64,000 bases of DNA, taken from the NCBI RefSeq assembly GCF_000801105.2, contig NC_079516.1, positions 16,330,383 through 16,394,382 on the forward strand. The letters run 5' to 3'. Positions 45,447 through 58,100 of this stretch are shown in pieces. This DNA is from Raphanus sativus (Eukaryota; Streptophyta; Magnoliopsida; Brassicales; Brassicaceae). Under the pieces are notes generated by a model. That model had not been told where the DNA came from. It saw only the letters and a list, made by a program, of their open reading frames with translations, and did not search any database. Both the position numbers and the translations under genes were made by a program. Positions within the stretch are counted from its first letter, which is position 1, and every line of letters begins with the position of its first letter.

Positions 45447-46575
45447 CCATTATGGTCTCTTTTGGGACAGTTTCTGTGTATGTTTACCACATTGTTGTAA
45501 CGTTTCGGAACAAATGTTACAAATTCTTATATCTTGAGGTGTATAAACAGAAATTTTATGTGGTTTTTCAGATTTTAAACGTAAAAGGAATGATCTATTC
45601 ATTCGATCTTTGTTTAGTTGGTATGCGGTAGGCCAAGGTCGTCTAATTTCTTTAGGGACATGTTAACGTACTGACTGAGTCAATGTAGAAAACTAACCCA
45701 AGATTTCAGGATTGAGCCAACGGTCAATTGGATCAGAGAGACGTTACCGTTTACTGGTTTGAGCAAAAAAGGGAAAAGAAACAAAGATTATTTCGTAGGA
45801 TGAACATTGTTTTCTTTTTGTTGATTAATTTGTTTACAATTGAAAAATGATGTGCGTAGGGCCCATGATTTGTTTCCATTCCAAAGCATCTGCGAGATAT
45901 TTTGCTCTTCATGGACCAACTTTTACCTTTCTAGTATGGATTTGGTTCGTTTGATTGTCCAGCAGAATTAAACGCTAGCACCAGTCAAGTTTGGGTCTAC
46001 AATGGGCCATTGGAGTGGCTTAAGATTTTTTTTTCGCTCGACATGAAACTTTATTTCATTTTGAATATATTGAAATTTAACCTCACAAACGTTCAACCAC
46101 AAAGACAAGGATTGATCTAGTATCACCCATGAACACTTAATTGGATCATACACTATCCGATCTATACCTCCTTGAGATAGCTGGTATAGATAGAGTTGGT
46201 ATCTTAGATATTACATACAATGTGCATGTCCACAGAAACCTTTTAGAGCATCATCAATAGTTTTTGAGTTTTTTTAATATTAATATTAGTTACATTTTAT
46301 TTTTAATTAATTGAAATAATATGTGAATGTGAATGATAGTTGTAAAACAAGTATCTGAAGTTACATGAAAATTTCTCAAACAACAAATTTTTATCCTTTT
46401 TATTTTTTTAGTCATTATTTTTATTTTTATCCTTCATGAAAAACTACTGTTATTAATGATACACTTTGTGTCCCTTTTTATTAAAGATTTATATAAAAAT
46501 CGCTTGGAACATGAATAGTGATAATGAAACATTACATTTGGGGGACAAATAATTTACCTTCGTAGATCCACCACA
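45447..46575. other. Intergenic DNA downstream of AFP3
   Basis: No gene was recognised. A Harbinger-type end-like phrase, TTAGAGCATCATCAATAG, occurs near 46244 without a matching second end. The 3' UTR of AFP3 probably occupies the first 150-250 bases. Confidence 0.45.
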
Positions 46576-47930
46576 TCTATCTTATTAAAGCTGAAGTACA
46601 AATTCGGTGTGTTTGGATACTTAGATAAGAGTATTAAAAAAAATTGGTGTGTTTGGAAACATGGATTGTAGTCTTTTAAAAAAAAATTGTTTGGAAACAA
46701 ATATAGTAATATTAAATAAAAAAAGTAATGGGCTTAAGTTATTAAGTCCATTATAAAAGAATATTATCAATATATATAAGAAAAATACAATACAAAGCCC
46801 AATTTGAAATACCAACTCAAATTATGGTTTTTATATTTCATATTAAAATTTTAAAATATAATATATGTAATTATTTATATGATGATACATATTAAATACT
46901 ATTAATTATATGATTAGTTATATGATGGTACATATAAAATACGATTAATTATATGATGAAATTATACGATATATAATAATGACTAAGGATGGGTTTTCAG
47001 ACATCCATACGGGTTTGGTTCTGATCAGTTTGCGTTTCGAGTTTTCGAGGTCAAAGATTTCAGTCCTATTAGGATGTTTCTAAATTTTTGTTTGAGTTTG
47101 ATTCGGATCTTTACGGGTTTGGTTTGGGTTTGGATAACATATTTAAATTATTTTTAAAGTTTTAAATCACTATATATTTAAAGTTTCTCAAAATCTATAA
47201 ATAAAGTAATATATTACCTATAAATTTAAGTAACATATGTCAGAATACCTAAGCTTAACATATCAATTGGTTTGATTTAAAAATTTGGATACAAAATCAA
47301 TAATTATTTTAAGTATTTTTGGTGATTTGAATATACTTTAACTATTTCAGATATTTGTTTTTGACTATCTATATATATTTTTAAGTATTTTAAACCAATT
47401 TAAAGATATCATTCTTGATGTTTATATACGTTAAATATAAAAATAATTAATATATAAATATATAAATCTATTTTTAGATAAATTCAGGTACACGAATACT
47501 TCGGTTCGGATTCGATTCGGTTCTCTAACTAACAATTTTGAATAATTCGAATATTTAATCAATTTATGTTCAGGTTTGGTACTATATTTACTGATTGGTA
47601 TCAGTTCTGTTCCTCGGATTCATTTTGCCAAACCCTTATAATTACATGAAAAACAAATATCATCATATTCTTTAAAATATACATCCGCGGAGGTGCAGAG
47701 ATCAAAGTCTATAATCATTTATTTTAACAACAAGCCAAATAAATATGTTGATTGAAGAGCGAATAAAAAAACTAGAGAAATATATAGTTTATTAGAGACA
47801 CTCTATGTGTCGAAATTATTATAAAGAAAATTTTATTAAAATAAATAAATTCAATAATTACAAACAAATAATATATTTCATAAAAATGAAAAATAATACC
47901 CGCGCTTTCGAAGCGCGGGTCAAAATCTAG
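46576..47930 (+). mobile_element. Non-autonomous Helitron A of a tandem trio, 1,355 bp
   Basis: It starts TCTATCTTATTAAAGCTGAA after A and ends with the perfect hairpin CCCGCGCTTTCGAAGCGCGG(G) and TCAAAATCTAG. The next element begins at the very next base. Its interior includes a GGGTTTGG-rich stretch like that at 30130-30760. No Rep/helicase frame is present. Confidence 0.85.
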
Positions 47931-49457
47931 TCTATCTTATTAAAGGTGAAGTACAAATTCGGTGCGTTTGGATACTTGGATAAGATTAATAAAAAAAATT
48001 GGTGTGTTTGGTTATAGCTATAAAAAATGGAGTGTTTGGAAACTTGAATAGTAGTATCTATTAATTGTGTTTCCATATTTCACTTAGTTTAACAATTTAA
48101 TTAATTATATTACCTTAATAATAAATTACATCATTAATTATATTACCATAATAATAATAGTTCATATTTTATTTATTAGTTAATCAATATTAACTTTGTG
48201 CCAATTATAAAATCAAAAATGCTAAATAATTAGGTTTTACATATGATTAAACATTTGGTTTATTTTATTTTACTAAAATATTTTTATTTTAGTTACAATC
48301 GGTGGAAAATTACGTACCCAAAAACATAGTTCAAAAATATGTTTTGTGAATAAAATAATAACTTAAATCAAAATACTTAAATGTCCTACATTTATTGTCA
48401 CTTAATTTTCCACTCCATATAATTATTTTACTTGATAAAAAAAACTCTTTCTATTTCACTTAATTTAGCAAAACACATAAAACAGTTTTTTATTAATTTA
48501 TATAATCATTTAGACATGAACATTATCTGTCTATTTAGGTACATGTTGTTCTTTTCGGATATCCTTTTTTTTTTTGGTAACCAAGTCCCGCTGAATATTA
48601 TAAACTTATGTGTGGATTTTGAGTTGGATCATTCTAGATCTGGATGAATTCGGTTCTGATGTATAGGAACCTAAAAATATTTAAATAACCAATGTATCTA
48701 AAACGGGTTCAGATATTTGTAACAAAAATAACCATATAACCTGATTCGGTCCAGATCTTTTGAGTATCGTTAGTTACCAGATCTTTTGAATATCGATGTA
48801 TAAAAATATATTTCACGGGCCAATTTAACAAAATATTAATTGGTTCAGTTGAAATAAATATATTTTAAAAAATTATATGAACTGAAAAAATCACTATAAG
48901 AGTACTTACATTTGGATTCAAATCATTTTTTTTAATAACAAACTACACAAATATGTTGATTTGTATACAAATTTAAATTACAATGTAAATATTTAATTGA
49001 ACACAATTAATACAGAAATATGTGACATTGTTTAAACAAAATATCAAAGTAAACAGTTGCGTTCTAAAATCATTTATTTTAACAACAAGCCAAATAAATA
49101 TGTTGATTTGAGAAGGAATAGAATAAAGCCAGATAAATACATAGTTTACCAGAGACACTCTATATGTCAAATTTATTATAAAGAAATTTTTTACTAAGAT
49201 AAATACATTCAATAATTACAAACAAATAATATATTTCATAAAAGTAAAAAATAATATATGCGCTTCGATATGTTGATTGGAGAGGGAATAAAACAAAGTC
49301 AGAGAAACACATAGTTTACCAGAGACACTATGTGTGTCAAATTTATTATAAAGAAAATTTTACTAAAATAAATATGTTCAATAATTACAAACAAATAATA
49401 TATTTCATAAAAGTAAAAAATAATACCCGCGCTTTCGAAGCGCGGGTCAAAATCTAG
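47931..49457 (+). mobile_element. Non-autonomous Helitron B of a tandem trio, 1,527 bp
   Basis: It starts TCTATCTTATTAAAGGTGAA directly after the CTAG of element A and ends in the same hairpin and CTAG. Its last 200 bases repeat the preceding 190, and at the junction (near 49255) lies a degraded hairpin TATGCGCTTCGATATG, an older terminator that no longer folds. Confidence 0.88.
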
Positions 49458-50982
49458 TCTATCTTATTAAAGGTGAAGTATAAATTCGGTGTGTTTGGAT
49501 ACTTGGATAAGATTAATAAAAAATTTGGTGTGTTTGGTTATAGCTATAAAAAATGGAGTGTTTGGAAACTTGAATAGTAGTATCTATTAATTGTGTTTCC
49601 ATATTTCACTTAGTTTAACAATTTAATTAATTATATTACCTTAATAATAAATTACATCATTAATTATATTACCATAATAATAATAGTGCATATTTTTATT
49701 TATTAGTTAATCAATATTAACTTTGTGCCAATTATAAAATCAAAAATGCTAAATAATTAGGTTTTACATATGATTAAACATTTGATTTATTTTATTTTAC
49801 TAAAATATTTTTATTTTAGTTACAATCGGTGGAAAATTACGTACCCAAAAACATAGTTCAAAAATATGTTTTGTGAATAAAATAATAACTTAAATCAAAA
49901 TACTTAAAATGTCCTACATTTATTGTCACTTAATTTTCCACTCCATATAATTATTTTACTTGATAAAAAAACTCTTTCTATTTCACTTAATTTAGCAAAA
50001 CACATAAAACAGTTTTTTATTAATTTATATAATCATTTAGACATGAACATTATCTGTCTATTTAGATACATGTTGTTTTTTTCGGGTATCCTTTTTTTTT
50101 TGGTAACCAAGTCCCGCTTGAATATTATAAACTTATGTGTGGGTTTTGAGTTGGATCATTCTAGATCTGGATAAATTCGGTTCTGATGTATAGGAACCTA
50201 AAAATATCTAAATAACCAATGTATCTAAAACGGGTTCGGATATTTGTAACAAAAATAACCATATAACCTGATTCGGTCCAGATCTTTTGAGTATCGTTAG
50301 TTACCAGATCTTTTGAATATCGATGTATAAAAATATATTTCACGGGCCAATTTAACAAAATATTAATTGGTTCAGTTGAAATAAATATATTTTAAAAAAT
50401 TATATGAACTGAAAAAATCACTATAAGAGTACTTACATTTGGATTCAAATCATTTTTTTAATAACAAACTACACAAATATGTTGATTTGTATACAAATTT
50501 AAATTACAATGTAAATATTTAATTGAACACAATTAATACAGAAATATGTCACATTGTTTAAACAAAATATCAAAGTAAACAGTTGCGTTCTAAAATCATT
50601 TATTTTAACAACAAGCCAAATAAATATGTTGATTGGAGAAATAATAAAATAAAGCCAGATAAATACATAGTTTACCAGAGACACTTTATATGTCAAATTT
50701 ATTATAAAGAAATTTTTACTAAGATAAATACATTCAATAATTACAAACAAATAATATATTTCATAAAAGTAAAAAATAATATCCGCGCTTCGATATGTTG
50801 ATTGGAGAGGGAATAAAACAAAGTCAGAGAAACACATAGTTTACCAGAGACACTATGTGTGTCAAATTTATTATAAAGAAAATTTTACTAAAATAAATAT
50901 GTTCAATAATTACAAACAAATAATATATTTTATAAAAGTAAAAAATAATACCCGCGCTTTCGAAGCGCGGGTCAAAATCTAG
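49458..50982 (+). mobile_element. Non-autonomous Helitron C of a tandem trio, 1,525 bp
   Basis: By eye this is nearly identical to element B over its full length, with scattered substitutions and small indels. It begins at the base after B's CTAG and ends with hairpin, TCAAAATCTAG and T. It has the same internal degraded terminator (near 50782, TCCGCGCTTCGATATG). Confidence 0.88.
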
Positions 50983-51044
50983 TATATGATTAAAGATTGA
51001 TCATAAACTGAAGAATATCATGTGCTAAAGATTAAGAATTGTAT

Positions 51045-51305
51045 AATTACCGAAATAATACGTTGTAGCCCAATGGTTAGGACGGGTCCCCGCCTGCACC
51101 CAGGTAGGGGGTTCGATCCACGCCGGAGGGAACTACCTTGCAACGCTCTTGTCACCCACACGGATATGGGCCATGCTTTCGGCCCATTTGAAAAACTGGG
51201 AGGGGCGTCTATCCGTGGGCATTCCTTCCCCTTGGGGATTAGTCTGGGCCTTCTGGATCTGGGATACCCCAGGTTAAAAAAAAAAAAAAAAAATTACCGA
51301 AATAA
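51045..51305 (+). mobile_element. tRNA-derived SINE with 14-bp target duplication
   Basis: AATTACCGAAATAA occurs at 51045-51058 and 51292-51305. The body (51059-51291) begins with an A-box-like GTAGCCCAATGGTTAGGACG, has a B box GGGTTCGATCC at 51109-51119 and ends in an A tail of about 18. These are internal RNA polymerase III promoter elements of a tRNA-derived SINE. The copy is full length and looks young. Confidence 0.9.
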
Positions 51306-51349
51306 CAATAATTAGTACGGTCGTGTACGTGTCTAGCACATGCAAATCG

Positions 51350-51576
51350 AGTCGTTCAAAGTTTTTTTTTTTTTTTTTTTTTTTTTGAAGATAAAAATTG
51401 GGTTAGATCCACCCGAGGGTGAAGAGCCTTAACCGGATGTGTTCAGGACCCGAAGGTCAAATACCGTCTCTGTCAGAGGAGATGCCAACCATCTCTCCTT
51501 TCTACGAACACAACATCTCATTTTATTTAGTTTAAAAATTTCATATGCATAAAAAAAATTAAGTCGTTCAAAGTTT
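51350..51576 (-). mobile_element. Second SINE-like retroposon, reverse orientation
   Basis: AGTCGTTCAAAGTTT occurs at 51350-51364 and 51562-51576. The roughly 197-bp insert starts with a long T run and GAAGATAAAAATTGGGTTAG, so on the minus strand it ends in TTCAAAAAA. Its tail phrase resembles the micro-insertions listed elsewhere. I could not place A and B boxes confidently. Confidence 0.7.
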
Positions 51577-52761
51577 CGATTCAAATACGAATATTATAGG
51601 TTTTCAAATTAGTAGGATCGTGTTTCTATAACTTTTGTGATTTGTCTTAATATTATAGGATTTTCAAATTGTGTTGATTTGTTACTATCTTAGAATTCCT
51701 CTTCTTATACCGATTCTTATATATCTTAATATATTTTACTCAGTTTATTAAAATTTTCAATACTACACAGTATTTTTATAGACTTGACTTACACAAGTCA
51801 ACCAAGTTATATTTTTTGCTTTTTGACTAAAGTACTTGAATATCATATCCGTATGTGACAAGGTAAAGTTTCAGTAAACATTTCTTTCTCCACAAGCTGA
51901 TACACAACCACAAATTCAACATCAATCTTAAAACTTAATAAATTTGTTACAATTCTTAATTTCTGCCCACGTTATGAGTATAATCATCAAATAGCATATT
52001 GTAATGCGAAACCTACAACGATCAAGTTGTGAGAGTAGCCTTGATTCCTCTTTGACCCTTGGACCACGAAATTAAGTTGTTGTTTTCTCCTATATAAACA
52101 TTCCGGTTCTCAACTTGCCTATTTTCATTTGAATCGGCACGATTACATGATAACACATCCGATGTTGCATTATCACTCATATTACTATTTCACAATAATA
52201 CCAGTTGTATTATCTTTTTGTGCAACTTGTTTAGAAGCGGAGTGTGTTTATCAAAAATTAATCACATATAATAATCCAACACTCTATTAATTAATTGATT
52301 GTGGACAAAAACAATAATATGAAAAAATGATAATAAAAACAATAATAACATAAACAAATAAATAAATAAAAAAAACAGCGTAGACATTTCTTCCGTTGAA
52401 TCTTCTTCTTCCTCTGTTGTGGTCTTATTAATAAGAGAAGAAAAATAAAGCAGTCCGAAAAAAACACAAACGAAGATAAGACAAAGGCTTTGTGTTTCCC
52501 CAAGAAAGTCTGAGTACTTCAATCAGAGCTAAGTGGGTTTGTTGCTCTTTACCACCAATCTCACTCTCTTCCCCCAGATTTGTCCAAAAAGATCTCTCCT
52601 TTATGAATCTTTAGATTCTTTACAAACTAAACCCACTTTCAAAAGTCTCAACCTTTCTTCCATTCTCTAGGGTTCTTAAACGCTGTCTGAGAATTAGGGT
52701 TTTAAAGCTTGTCTCTTTTTAGTTGATTGCTGCTGCAAACTATCTGTGATTTGTCGTGGAG
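51577..52761. promoter_or_regulatory. Upstream region of EXO70E1
   Basis: No gene is visible. The part from about 52520 is CT-rich and leader-like. The phrase GATTGCTGCTGCAAACTATC just before the start codon recurs as codons near the protein N-terminus (52799-52817), a short duplication. Confidence 0.4.
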
Positions 52762-54687
52762 ATGGGAGAGTGTGAGGTAGATGGAGAAGAGAAGTTGATC
52801 GCTGCTGCAAACTATCTCCTCCAGGAGCTTAGATCTGGCAAGAGCCTCTCTAGAAACGCTAAGAAGGCTCTAGGGAGTCTCTTATCTGAGCTGTCTCGTG
52901 TCGTGGTGGCCATCCCCGAGGATAATAATAGATACGAGGGAGATGAGATTGAGACAAGACTCAATCTCGTCTGCGAGAAGATCATGACTCGCGAGGTCGA
53001 TGAAACGATGATCTGGGACTTAGGCTCAGATGCGGGCAGCGAGTTTCTAGACGCTGTGAATGAGCTGAGAGTGTTGATAGATCGTTTAGACGGAACAGAG
53101 GAGGAGGTCTCTCTGAGAAAAGCTCACGACGTTCTCCAAACGGCGATGGCGAGGCTGGAGGATGAGTTCAAGCACCTCCTCGTGGAGAACAGGTTGCCTT
53201 TCGAGCTCGAACACGCTTCTTTCCGGTCGGAACAAGCCCTGGGAGAAGGTTCTTTCGGCGCTGCTTCCACTGAAGATTTGATTCTTGGAAGCAGCAACGG
53301 CAACAACAACAGCAGGAGGAGGAACTCAGAGGAGATCTTGGTTAGACCTGAGGTTATATCAGATCTCAAGAGCATCGCAGAGACTATGTTTGCTTCAGGG
53401 TACGACCGCGAGTGTATCCAGGTGTGTACCACGGTTAGAAAACAGGCTCTTGACGAGTTTCTTTACGACCACGAGGTGGAGAAGCTGAGTATAGAAGATG
53501 TGTTGAAGATGGATTGGGCTACGTTGAATACTAACATCAAGAAATGGGTTCGAGTAATGAGAAATATTGTGCAGGTGTACTTAGTCAGCGAGAAGTCTCT
53601 GCTCACTCAGATCTTCGGGGAGGAGACGTGTTTTGTCGATACAGTGAAGGCTCCTGTGATGCAGCTGCTCAACTTCGGCGAAGCCGTGTCTCTCGGTCCA
53701 CGGCAGCCTGAGAAGTTGCTCAGGATACTCGAGATGTACGAGCTGGCGTCAGAGCTTTTACCGGAGATAGATGCGCTCTTTTCAGAATCGTCGTCCGTGA
53801 GGGGAGAGTACAGAGAAGTGATGAGGAGGCTTGGCGACTGCGCGAGAGCGACGTTTCTTGAGTTCAAGGGTGCTATTGCTTCTGATGTTTCCTCTCATCC
53901 TTTCCCTGGAGGAGCGGTTCACCCGCTCACGAACTACGTCATGAACTACCTCATGGCGTTGACGGACTTTAGCCAGACGCTTGACTCGCTTCTCATGGAG
54001 CATGATGATGTGGAAGATCTCACAATACCTCCGTCTCCGGATGTTATGGTGGTGGTGGAAGAAGAGTCTGCTTACGAGAACTCTTCTTCCACTTCTCCGG
54101 AGAAGTTTTTGGCGATGACTAAGCATTTCTACTCTATAACATCGGTTCTTGAATCTAACCTCGAAGAGAAAGCGAAGCTGTACAGAGACGTGTCTCTGAG
54201 GCACATCTTTCTCTTGAACAACATTCATTACATGACCAGGAAAGTGCTCAAGTCCGAGCTGAAGCATATCTTTGGGGACAAGTGGAACAGAAAACATACG
54301 TGGAAGTTTCAGCAGCAAGCGACGGAGTACGAACGCTCAACCTGGCTTCCTGTCTTGTCCTTCCTCAAGGATGATGCTTCGGGTTCTGGCTCAGGTTCTG
54401 GTTCAAGAAGCTTGAAACCGAGGGAGAGGTTTCAAGGATTCAACACTGCGTTTGAGGAAGTGTACAAGGCGCAGACCGGGTGGTTGATCTCGGACGAGAG
54501 GCTGAGGGAAGATGTGAGGACGAAGGCGTCCATGTGGGTGATCCAAGCGTACTGGACGTTTTACAGTAGACACAAGAACAGTGTGAGTGAGAGGTATATC
54601 AAGTACAGTACTGATGATCTTGAGAAACTCTTGTTGGATCTCTTTGCTGGTTCTTCTAAATCCTTGAACAATTCTTACAGAAGATGA
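52762..54687 (+). CDS. EXO70E1: Exocyst subunit EXO70, E1-like
   Basis: This intronless gene encodes 641 aa; the start is ATG at 52762 (MGECEVDGEEKL), the upstream GTG being no start. The N-terminus is helical and acidic. The Exo70 domain occupies about residues 240-625 and ends with the family signature ASMWVIQAYWTFYSRH and ERYIKYSTDDLEKLLLDLF. A Gly/Ser-rich loop (SGSGSGSGSRS) lies near residue 540. EXO70 binds plasma-membrane phosphoinositides and tethers secretory vesicles with the exocyst; E-group members in plants have been linked to unconventional, double-membrane EXPO compartments. It converges with RIK, about 0.4 kb between stop codons. Confidence 0.93.
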   Translation: MGECEVDGEEKLIAAANYLLQELRSGKSLSRNAKKALGSLLSELSRVVVAIPEDNNRYEGDEIETRLNLVCEKIMTREVDETMIWDLGSDAGSEFLDAVNELRVLIDRLDGTEEEVSLRKAHDVLQTAMARLEDEFKHLLVENRLPFELEHASFRSEQALGEGSFGAASTEDLILGSSNGNNNSRRRNSEEILVRPEVISDLKSIAETMFASGYDRECIQVCTTVRKQALDEFLYDHEVEKLSIEDVLKMDWATLNTNIKKWVRVMRNIVQVYLVSEKSLLTQIFGEETCFVDTVKAPVMQLLNFGEAVSLGPRQPEKLLRILEMYELASELLPEIDALFSESSSVRGEYREVMRRLGDCARATFLEFKGAIASDVSSHPFPGGAVHPLTNYVMNYLMALTDFSQTLDSLLMEHDDVEDLTIPPSPDVMVVVEEESAYENSSSTSPEKFLAMTKHFYSITSVLESNLEEKAKLYRDVSLRHIFLLNNIHYMTRKVLKSELKHIFGDKWNRKHTWKFQQQATEYERSTWLPVLSFLKDDASGSGSGSGSRSLKPRERFQGFNTAFEEVYKAQTGWLISDERLREDVRTKASMWVIQAYWTFYSRHKNSVSERYIKYSTDDLEKLLLDLFAGSSKSLNNSYRR

Positions 54688-55104
54688 AAAAAGTGAATCA
54701 GATGATTTATTAAACTTTATGTTATTGGTATACTTTGTTTAAACATGTTTGTATTGAATTTATTTGACCTTGTAATATTTATTATTATTCATCATCTCAT
54801 GAATATGTTATAGTGAAATAAAAGTATTAAGACATCTACAAAGGATATATAACTTGGGAAAGGTTTCTCTAAGGTGTGTATTAATGGTAAAGAGGTACAA
54901 CAAAAAGGGCATCACAAAATCAGCCATAGTAATAGCTTGCAAGACAAGTGTAGCTAATGTCTTAAAACTTTATATCAGGACCCTAATAAGCCATGCAGGT
55001 AAAATAAAACAAGACCCAAACATTCTAATGTTTCAAACGTAGCCTTGGCGGCATTTTGTTGCCAAATCAGATGGTTGCATCATCTACCACTACACTGTCA
55101 ATGT

Positions 55105-58100
55105 CTAGTCTTCATCGTCGTCTTCATCATCCCCATACTCCATCAGCTTGATTAAAGTATCTGAAACAACAGGACGTGATTGATTATAAGACTGACGCTA
55201 GGTTATGCTTAAGTTGAAGTTAACGGCAATGAGTAAATATAATAGTGATAAAACACAAGAACAGAGTGGGTTGATTCGAGTCTTATACCTGGAACTGCTG
55301 GATTTGGTTTCTTTATAGAGATTTGGTCGTCTTGTGATCTTGGAGCTTGAGGTTGCTTTGATGGTGTAAATCTCGGTGGTGGAGGAAGCATGGTTCTCGA
55401 TGATGGAGGCGACACAGCCCTAGAAGGTGGTGGTGGGATTGTCTTTGGTGGAGGAGGAGGCATCAAGGATCGTGACGAATACAGTGATGGCACTCCATTT
55501 GATCTCGGCTCAACTATATTCTTTGGAGCAGCTTCACCTGCCACTGCTAACTCTGACTGCTGCAACAAATGATAGGAACAGAACATTGCCATTCACAGTA
55601 CAGCAGTTAGATAACTGTGTTGGCAAATAATCATGCAAATTTACAAAAGAGATGGTATTCCTTAAAAGCATAGAGAGTAAAGCTTGCTTTCAAATCCAGG
55701 ACAAAGATGTGCCCTAAAGCGAAACCTTTACAAGCTCATCTACGACCTAAGTGAACTAAAACAAAATCTTCATTCAGATAAGCTAACTAACATCCTTAAA
55801 GAACAAAGTTATAGATCGTACGATGTACTGGTTCCAACGACTGCCTAACATCCTCGATTTCATGTTCAGTTTCTCAAATTTATGTGCCAAGAAGCACTGA
55901 TTGGAGATATAAAATTTAAATCAAGCGATAACTTTATGGAAGATGAGCCTATTCCACCATTCATACAAGCCTAATGCCAACCTAAATGCAAGGTACTGTA
56001 CTAAAGTGTAGATACATGGGATTATGCAAAAATGGCCTGCACATCATCATACACAAGGGAGACATGTCAAGACTTTTGAAGGACGTTTTAAACGTATAAG
56101 GTTCTGATTCTGATCGCCAAAAGCAAGAATGACATGGTGCCTCCAATATTAAGAATACCCTGTGAAACATTCAAACCAATGGCCCACGGGTCCAGAATCA
56201 GCTAATTAGCTTCTTAGAAGTTCAGAAAATTACCTGGAATAGTAAGGGAAAAAGTCAGCACAGGGTAAAATTATTACAGTAAAACTGAAAGAATGCATTA
56301 GAAACCATGGATTTTCATGATGCGAAACAGATTCAAAGATACTTGTATTTCCCAGATAAAAAGTGCGCATATGACATACTTATGATACATGCTACACTTC
56401 ATACTACTTAACCTTTAAACTACCAGAAGACAATTTTTCAACCCCACCCAAAATATCTAAACCATTTTCCCATGTAAAACACTTACCTGATCTGTTCACT
56501 GTTAACTAATGCTTATTGCTTACAAGTAGTCAAACACCCACAAACACAAGTTCTCGAAAAGTAACTTAGTTATGGAAGATAGCATGGGTTTCGACCCATC
56601 CGTTTCTCCCTAAAACCATTACCATTCCAGGAAAAGTTATGTTACCTCTTTGGATTTTGGTGGGATCTTACAATCAGCTGGTAGCTCCTGAAACTTTCGC
56701 TTTTGGGGAGGACGCCTTTCCTTTTCCTTACTTGAAATATCACTTGGATTTGATAAAGACGCAGCTGTCAACAAAGTAGGAGGCACGGTGGAGATAACAG
56801 GAGAAACAGATTGCTTAAGGACTTGAGCAACTTGTTGCAGTGGAGTGGCTTGAGGGTATATTCCTGCATACCCACTATAGCTAGTTCCTCCAGCCACAGG
56901 TTGTAAGTAACTGACTGGACTTGGTCGCAAATGGCCACTATTCGAGATCCCTGGAGGCTGCTGCAACACTGGGAACTGAGGATAAAGAGTTGTTGCTGGA
57001 GGAAGGGGAAACTGATTAACAGCATTTGGCGTTGGTATGATAGGTAGCGATGTCATCAAACCATATGCTGAACTCAAATTTGGCTTTTGAGCGTTTTCAG
57101 GGTTCGAAGCTCCAGCAAGAAGTTGCTGTGGTGGTGGTACAGCACCATACACCTTGCTTGGGGAAACCCTGGAAAGGTTTTTAGGAGATCCATATACACA
57201 ACCATATATAAGTAAAAGTAAAAGAAAAAAGATGATGAAAACAGGGTAACAGCCTATGACAATTTTTTTGAAGATATTCTGGAAGATAAAATGAACCTTG
57301 AAGCCCCGAATTCTACACTGATTGTATCCATAAGATTCTCAGCTAAACGTTTTGCATCGTCAATGCTCTTCGGATTGCTACTAGACAATAACAGATGCAA
57401 TGGTTGATGTGCTTCTGCAATAATGCGTTGAAAAAACAGGAAGCTGCATTACAATTAAAAATGTGCCCCAGCTATGTTTGCATAGATAAACACCTTTAAG
57501 ATGAGACAAAGGCAAACACAATTACCTTCACTATGTTGGTTCTCAAGGCTCCCTGAACCACGCCCTCTTAGTACGACGGTTGCTCCTGTTTCATTCATAA
57601 TGTGATTTATATACTGATCCTGCATGTAGGAAAGCCAACCACCAACAACACAAAAAACGTTCTCTCCCGGTTGCACGGAGATGTCGGAGAGAGCTTCAAC
57701 ATTAGAACCTCTCCAAATTCATCAAGTAACAAATATAATGCAAAAGTAAAACCAAAGATGAAAACCTAGACCAATAGACCATCACTTCTACTGATTCTTT
57801 TATACAGTTTTAAGTTATAAAATAAGGAAAGGTGCTGAACTATTTGATAACAGACTGTAGATTCAGTTCTTTCAAGAAATAACAAAGGGTAGGAGATTGA
57901 AGGAAGACTGACATTAGGACCACGAATACGAGCAGCAACATTAGATGAAGGGTCAGCTTCAAAACCCAAATAAACGCATGTGTTCAGCATCTGGAGTAGA
58001 AACATAGTTCAGTTTATTGCTGCCCTTATTTCGTAAGTATAAGAAAAAAGAAGTGTCACACTAAACAATTTAACCTTGACCGTCTGAGAACCAACCAACC

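Noticed and set aside
46244..46575. Tourist-like end TTAGAGCATCATCAATAG
   Set aside because: No second inverted end or matching TTA was found downstream, so an element could not be defined.
48432..50174. Paired 71- and 83-codon frames (48432-48647 and 49923-50174) with near-identical protein
   Set aside because: They are the same position in Helitrons B and C; the similarity reflects element duplication, and the composition is AT-driven without a domain.
51022..51315. 97-codon frame over the SINE
   Set aside because: It spans the SINE promoter boxes and A tail, so it has no support as a protein.
53782..54318. 178-codon antisense frame inside EXO70E1
   Set aside because: It is a shadow of the strongly supported EXO70 reading frame, rich in Arg from complementing acidic codons.
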